Shown here in pieces: positions 1-6,144 of a stretch of DNA of 6,144 nucleotides. The notes below the pieces were generated by a model. It did not search any database, was not told where the DNA came from, and saw only the letters and a list, made by a program, of their open reading frames with translations. Origin of the DNA: Candidatus Sulfotelmatobacter sp. (lineage in GTDB: Bacteria; Acidobacteriota; Terriglobia; Terriglobales; Acidobacteriaceae); the NCBI GenBank assembly GCA_030037575.1, contig JASHRB010000244.1:1-6144 (forward strand), given 5' to 3'. Each line of letters opens with the position of its first letter. The stretch's first letter is position 1. The position numbers were made by a program, and so were the translations under genes.

Positions 1-129
1 GACTGCGCCTGGCGTCCTGGGCGAGCCTGGGCAGGATCTCGACCCCGATCAGCTCGGGAAAACCACTTTGGGCGACCGGGTTGCGCGCGCAAGGAGTTCG
101 TGGCACCCCCCGAGATCGAGCTATCGATC

Positions 130-133
<4 letters not shown>
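1..133 (-). CDS. Possible partial gene at left edge, function unknown
   Basis: A leftward frame opens at GTG (133-131), sharing GTGA with the stop of the HAD gene, and stays open to the window edge (44 codons). A second GTG lies at 106-104. The distal part, reading FPELIGVEILPRLAQDARR, has the G-rich first and GC-rich third codon positions typical of real genes here, while the first ~25 codons look poor, which favours a start at 106. I do not recognise the product. The same-strand arrangement after ligA and the HAD gene would make it a third operon member. Rightward frames across the same bases are also open, so the call is weak. Confidence 0.25.
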
Positions 134-3498
<3,365 letters not shown>

Positions 3499-3506
3499 AC
3501 GAAACA

Positions 3507-3522
3507 GTGGCGAAGTCGCCAC
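3507..3522. repeat. Short perfect inverted repeat between GNAT and lipid kinase
   Basis: GTGGCGA and TCGCCAC flank the two bases AG, so as RNA they can form a 6-bp GC-rich stem with an AAGT loop. It lies just past the GNAT stop and upstream of the kinase -10 box. No T-run follows on either strand, so it is not a standard intrinsic terminator. It may be a REP-like palindrome, an mRNA-stabilising stem or chance. Confidence 0.45.
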
Positions 3523-3545
3523 CTGCCCAATCGACTTCCTCAAAG

Positions 3546-3551
3546 TACAAT
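3546..3551 (+). promoter_or_regulatory. Candidate -10 box (TACAAT) for lipid kinase
   Basis: TACAAT matches the -10 consensus at five of six positions and ends 15 nt before the ATG at 3567, predicting a leader of only about 8 nt with no Shine-Dalgarno. The best upstream -35 match (TGCCCA, 3524-3529, spacer 16) is poor. Its position inside the alternative 24-residue extension from 3495 argues that the extension is not the main reading. Confidence 0.4.
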
Positions 3552-3566
3552 CCAGCTTCGGCCGCC

Positions 3567-4523
3567 ATGCGCAAAGCTGCTCTGCTCTACAACCCGGACT
3601 CCGGCGGCAGGCGGCAGAAACGCCAGGCCGAACTGGAAGCGGTAATGGCTTTACTGCGCGGTGCGGGAGTTGAAGTGGAGTTGATGCTGCCCCATTCCGC
3701 CAGCGAAGCGCAAGCGCAGGTCGAGCGCGCGAGGCACAGCGGATGCGACACGGTGTTTGCCTGCGGCGGCGACGGCACAATTCATAACCTCGTGCAGGTG
3801 CTGGCGAACACTCCCCTCGCCCTCGCAGTTCTTCCCATGGGCACCGCCAATGCGCTGGCGCACGATCTCGGATTACCGATGAATGTTGTCGCGGCGGCAC
3901 GCGCTCTGCTCCATCCGGTGCCCCGGCGGGTGGCGCTCGGTCATGTTCGCTATCGCGATTTTGCGGGCACGCCCGCCGCGCGTTTTTTCGTCGTGGCGGC
4001 CGGCGCTGGAGTCGACGCCCACCTTTTTTACAAACTCAACGCCGGAGTCAAGAACCGCATGGGTATGGCGGCGTACCACGCCAAAGCCTGGCACTTGTGG
4101 TTTTCGCACAGCATGGTTCGGTTTCAGGTCGAGCATCGCGAGGCTGGGTCGAGTGATCTTCGGCGCGCCAACGTCACCGAACTGCTGGCCGTGCGAATTC
4201 GCGACTTTGGCGGCGTGCTGAAAGAGTTGGCTCCCGGAGCTTCCTTGGATCGGAACGATGTGCGGCTGATTCTCTGCCGCACCGCCAGCCGGTTCGCCTA
4301 TCTCCGCTATGTGACGGGCGTCTGGCTGCGGCGTGACTGGAAAGTCAAAGGCATCGACTTGGTGCACAGCGATCGCGTCTGGTGCCAGCTCGCGGCTGCC
4401 TCCAATGCCGCGATTCTGCATCAACCCAAAGTTTACCTGGAAACCGACGGTGAACTGGTCGGCACCCTGCCCGCACAGATTAGCATCGCGCCCGACGCTC
4501 TAACGCTGCTTGCTCCCCGCTAA
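3567..4523 (+). CDS. Diacylglycerol kinase / YegS-BmrU-type lipid kinase
   Basis: Members phosphorylate diacylglycerol or related lipids with ATP at the inner membrane face, feeding phosphatidic acid back into phospholipid synthesis. The protein is 318 residues, usual for the family. The N-terminal nucleotide-binding domain has YNPDSGG (8-14), the signature GGDGT (67-71) and PMGTANALAHDLGLP (90-104). The C-terminal beta-sandwich domain begins near 120 with GAGVDA (146-151) and holds ETDGELVG (292-299), which carries the conserved acidic residues of the ATP/Mg site. No membrane segments are seen. I chose ATG 3567 because family similarity begins at MRKAALLYNP. An in-frame ATG at 3495 overlaps the GNAT stop (ATGA) and has a GGGGGA upstream, but adds 24 low-complexity residues spanning a hairpin and a -10-like box. 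Lipid specificity is not determinable; YegS-like phosphatidylglycerol kinase activity is possible. Confidence 0.93.
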   Translation: MRKAALLYNPDSGGRRQKRQAELEAVMALLRGAGVEVELMLPHSASEAQAQVERARHSGCDTVFACGGDGTIHNLVQVLANTPLALAVLPMGTANALAHDLGLPMNVVAAARALLHPVPRRVALGHVRYRDFAGTPAARFFVVAAGAGVDAHLFYKLNAGVKNRMGMAAYHAKAWHLWFSHSMVRFQVEHREAGSSDLRRANVTELLAVRIRDFGGVLKELAPGASLDRNDVRLILCRTASRFAYLRYVTGVWLRRDWKVKGIDLVHSDRVWCQLAAASNAAILHQPKVYLETDGELVGTLPAQISIAPDALTLLAPR

Positions 4524-4548
4524 ATCCTTCCATGCTTTCAGCAGCGGG

Positions 4549-4564
4549 GGGGAGGAGTCTCCCC
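4549..4564. repeat. Stem-loop after lipid kinase (GGGGAG/CTCCCC)
   Basis: GGGGAG (4549-4554) and CTCCCC (4559-4564) form a 6-bp GC stem around GAGT, and the outer bases GCAG (4541-4544) and CTGC (4564-4567) could extend it in an alternative pairing. It lies 25 nt past the kinase stop. It could act as a 3' end or attenuator, but no U-run follows, so a standard intrinsic terminator is not supported. Confidence 0.4.
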
Positions 4565-4620
4565 TGCAAAAGAACGGGTGGTTTCAAATCCGCCATTTGG
4601 CAGCGGCTCACCCCTGCAAA
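4561..4620 (+). repeat. Direct repeat CCCCTGCAAA, two copies 50 bp apart
   Basis: CCCCTGCAAA occurs at 4561-4570 and exactly again at 4611-4620. Similarity continues with one gap (AGAAC after the first, TAGAAT after the second), so the two sites are near-copies of about 15 bp. The second copy fills the promoter spacer directly before the -10 box of the membrane hydrolase gene; the first overlaps the 3' arm of the stem-loop. The spacing, 50 bp or close to five helical turns, would suit a regulator binding on one face of the DNA, but that is inference. Confidence 0.55.
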
Positions 4621-4626
4621 TAGAAT
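4597..4626 (+). promoter_or_regulatory. Candidate sigma70-type promoter for membrane hydrolase
   Basis: TTGGCA (4597-4602, five of six to TTGACA) and TAGAAT (4621-4626, five of six to TATAAT) are separated by 18 bp. The predicted start near 4632-4634 leaves only a 4-6 nt leader before the TTG start codon. This is the best-formed promoter in the window. Confidence 0.6.
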
Positions 4627-4637
4627 CTTAAAGCCGC

Positions 4638-5708
4638 TTGGAACCCGTCACCCATTTCCTGACCGGCGCGTGCATGGGCCGCGCCGGGCTCAACCGCAAG
4701 ACCGCGCTCGCCACGGCAACCTTAACCCTGGCAGCCGAAGCGCCCGATCTTGACGTTCTCGGCCGCTTGCGTGGCCCGGCGTTCGGCTTCGCCCATCATC
4801 GCGGGTTCACACATTCGTTCCTGGGCGTTCCAATCGACGCCATCGTCGTGCTCGGCTTCATTTATCTGGTTTGGCGGCTACGCGGCCGCAAAATACGTGA
4901 TCCCCATCTGCCTCCGCGCTGGCGATTGTTGTTTCTGTACGCCTGCCTCGCTGGCCTCAGCCACATCCTGCTCGATTTCACGAACAACTACGGCGTGCGG
5001 CCTTTTTGGCCATTTTCTGAGCGTTGGTACTCGTGGGACATCGTTTTTATCTTCGAGCCAATCATGTTCACGATGCTGCTGCTCGGATTGATTGTCCCGC
5101 CGCTGTTTTCGCTAATCGATCGCGAAGTCGGTACCCGGCCCCGCGGCCCGCGGGGCCGGGTCGCGGCTGCACTGGCACTGATCGGAGTGGCACTCCTGTG
5201 GGGGGTGCGCGACTTCGAGCACCGGCGCGCGCTGGCGGCCTTAAGCGTCCGCACATATCAAGGCGCCGAGCCCTTGCGTGTTTCCGCGTATCCCGCGCTT
5301 AGCGATCCCTTTCGTTGGTACGGGGTGGTTGAGACTCCTGCGTTTTTCGTGCTTGCACCGGTGAACTCTCTGGGGCCGGAGGTTGATCCCGATGGCGAGC
5401 TCACCATCCGTTACAAGCCGGAAGAAACCCCGATCACGCTGGCCGCGAAGCGATCGTATCTTGGACGCGTCTACCTCAGCTGGGCGCAATATCCCATTAG
5501 CGAGACAGAAATTCTCTCGGCGCCGGAAAAGGGATATATCGTCGAATTCGAAGACTTGCGCTTCGCGCAGTTGCCGAGCTTGCTCGGCCGAGGCCGTCAA
5601 CGGAGAAGCGCGCTCGGAGCGGGCGTTGAACTTGACCAGAATCTGCACGTCGTGGGCGACATGTTCGGCATGGGCGAGAAAAGGACGCTGACCCCGGAGC
5701 CGAAATAG
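4638..5708 (+). CDS. Membrane-bound metal-dependent hydrolase, YdjM/YbcI (DUF457) family
   Basis: The family consists of multi-pass inner-membrane proteins with a conserved set of His and Asp residues thought to bind metal; the reaction is not established. The 356 residues show H6 in EPVTHFLTGA, APDLDVL (35-41), HHRGFTHS (53-60) and SHILLDFTNNYGVRPFWPF (108-126), the usual metal-ligand motifs. Hydrophobic segments lie at about 64-80, 97-115, 135-158 and 176-191, followed by a charged, probably non-membrane C-terminal region of about 160 residues (195-356) that I do not recognise. The start is TTG at 4638, since family similarity begins at once with MEPVTHF and no ATG fits upstream. There is no Shine-Dalgarno, but a TTGGCA/TAGAAT promoter ends 11 nt before it. 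The loop at 166-175 (TRPRGPRGRV) is encoded by a 29-nt GC palindrome. It lies 114 bp after the lipid kinase, so it likely has its own promoter. Confidence 0.9.
   Translation: MEPVTHFLTGACMGRAGLNRKTALATATLTLAAEAPDLDVLGRLRGPAFGFAHHRGFTHSFLGVPIDAIVVLGFIYLVWRLRGRKIRDPHLPPRWRLLFLYACLAGLSHILLDFTNNYGVRPFWPFSERWYSWDIVFIFEPIMFTMLLLGLIVPPLFSLIDREVGTRPRGPRGRVAAALALIGVALLWGVRDFEHRRALAALSVRTYQGAEPLRVSAYPALSDPFRWYGVVETPAFFVLAPVNSLGPEVDPDGELTIRYKPEETPITLAAKRSYLGRVYLSWAQYPISETEILSAPEKGYIVEFEDLRFAQLPSLLGRGRQRRSALGAGVELDQNLHVVGDMFGMGEKRTLTPEPK
5133..5161. repeat. 29-nt near-perfect GC palindrome inside the membrane hydrolase gene
   Basis: Two 14-bp arms, ACCCGGCCCCGCGG (5133-5146) and its exact reverse complement (5148-5161), flank a single C. 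All but the outermost pair are G or C. It encodes the Arg/Gly/Pro-rich loop TRPRGPRGRV between predicted membrane segments. As RNA it would form a very stable hairpin, losing a few central pairs to the loop. It may be a captured palindromic element or a translation-pausing structure. Confidence 0.75.
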
Positions 5709-5740
5709 AGAGTGGGCGGTGAAGCTGCGACGCGCACTCT
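5709..5740. repeat. Imperfect stem-loop directly after membrane hydrolase stop
   Basis: AGAGTGGGCG (5709-5718) pairs with CGCGCACTCT (5731-5740) with one G-G mismatch, leaving a 12-nt loop. It begins at the first base after the TAG stop. Only two T follow before GACGG, so it is a weak candidate for a terminator; its last base overlaps the -35-like TTGACG. Confidence 0.4.
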
Positions 5741-5769
5741 TGACGGCCCCGCCATCTGACGCCCACAAT
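5740..5769 (+). promoter_or_regulatory. Candidate promoter for DUF6580 gene
   Basis: TTGACG (5740-5745, five of six) and CACAAT (5764-5769, four of six) are 18 bp apart. Transcription would begin near 5776, giving a leader of about 17 nt that contains the ribosome-binding site. Confidence 0.4.
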
Positions 5770-5780
5770 AAGAATTCGTT

Positions 5781-5788
5781 GGTGAGGT
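5781..5788 (+). promoter_or_regulatory. Ribosome-binding site GGTGAGGT
   Basis: GGTGAGGT ends 4 nt before ATG 5793, with its GAGG core 5 nt from the start codon. It sets the start of the DUF6580 gene and contrasts with the three upstream genes that lack a Shine-Dalgarno. Confidence 0.6.
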
Positions 5789-5792
5789 GCTC

Positions 5793-6144
5793 ATGCTGGC
5801 TTATGTGTTCGTGCTATTAGCCATTGCCGTGCGTTTTCTGCCCTTTATAAGGGCGCTGAATTTCATTCCCCATGCATGGCACTTTACCCCTGTGGCAGCC
5901 TCGCTATTATTTTTTGGCGCGCGCGGCTCGCGCCGGCAGTTATGGGTACCTGTGGCGCTGTTTGCCGCGACCGATGTGATTCTCACCAAATACATCTACT
6001 CCTACACTGTTTCCTGGGACCATTTCGTCAGCTTTGCCTGGTACGCCGCGATTGTGTGGTTGGGAACCAAGCTGCAGCAAAAATCCGGAGCGGTACGCGT
6101 AATCGCCGCGGCCCTGGCCAGTTCGGTTTCTTTTTTCCTGATCA
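5793..6144 (+). CDS. DUF6580-type integral membrane protein (3' end beyond window)
   Basis: The first 117 codons are present and the frame is still open at the window edge. The protein is strongly hydrophobic, with predicted membrane segments at about 2-18, 31-45, 50-66, 78-92 and 100-117. HFTPVAASLLFFGAR (30-44) followed by a segment with ATDVILTKY (59-67) matches what I recall of DUF6580 (HFTPV..ALF.GA, then D..LT/G). Function is unknown; some relatives are described as putative transporters. The ATG is set by a good Shine-Dalgarno. It lies 84 bp after the membrane hydrolase on the same strand, with its own promoter-like sequence, so read-through and independent transcription are both possible. 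Family assignment is from memory and moderately secure; the membrane nature is clear from the sequence. Confidence 0.8.
   Translation, partial: MLAYVFVLLAIAVRFLPFIRALNFIPHAWHFTPVAASLLFFGARGSRRQLWVPVALFAATDVILTKYIYSYTVSWDHFVSFAWYAAIVWLGTKLQQKSGAVRVIAAALASSVSFFLI

Noticed and set aside
4549..4567. Intrinsic terminator after the lipid kinase
   Set aside because: The stem is plausible but no T-run follows on either strand, so I list it only as a stem-loop.
5241..5768. Leftward open frame (175 codons) opposite the 3' half of the membrane hydrolase
   Set aside because: It is antisense to the conserved rightward gene, with no recognisable motif or ribosome-binding site.
5801..5995. Leftward 64-codon frame opposite the DUF6580 gene
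   Set aside because: The rightward frame encodes a coherent multi-pass membrane protein with a good ribosome-binding site; the opposite frame is a shadow.

Overview
This looks like an ordinary chromosomal stretch from a GC-rich bacterium (roughly 60% GC by eye). Protein style points to Acidobacteriota (Terriglobia-like), especially the YdjM-type membrane hydrolase, the DUF6580 protein and the lipid kinase. That placement rests on remembered family resemblance only, with no search run. I see no phage genes, insertion sequence, CRISPR array, tRNA or rRNA.

Layout. The left half is read leftward. It holds ligA (NAD+-dependent DNA ligase, start re-chosen at 2879), then a HAD-superfamily type II haloacid dehalogenase-like hydrolase joined to ligA by an ATGA stop/start overlap (858-861). 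A possible third gene with a GTGA overlap runs off the left edge. From 2958 onward everything reads rightward: a GNAT acetyltransferase broken by a frameshift near its N-terminus (2958-3498), a diacylglycerol kinase/YegS-type lipid kinase (3567-4523), a YdjM/YbcI-type membrane-bound metal-dependent hydrolase with a TTG start (4638-5708), and the first 117 codons of a DUF6580-type integral membrane protein (5793 to the right edge). The 78-bp gap at 2880-2957 is a divergent promoter region.

How the parts work together. LigA seals nicks during replication and repair; the coupled HAD hydrolase is a small-molecule enzyme of unknown substrate. The right half has a membrane theme (lipid kinase, membrane hydrolase, membrane protein), but spacing and separate promoter-like elements suggest mostly independent transcription rather than one pathway.

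Most interesting features. Three genes (ligA, the lipid kinase and the membrane hydrolase) have a -10-like hexamer only 7-15 nt before the start codon and no visible Shine-Dalgarno, which suggests leaderless or very short-leader mRNAs. A 29-nt near-perfect GC palindrome sits inside the membrane hydrolase gene. A near-duplicated CCCCTGCAAA element lies just upstream of that gene. No convincing novel multi-gene system is visible.
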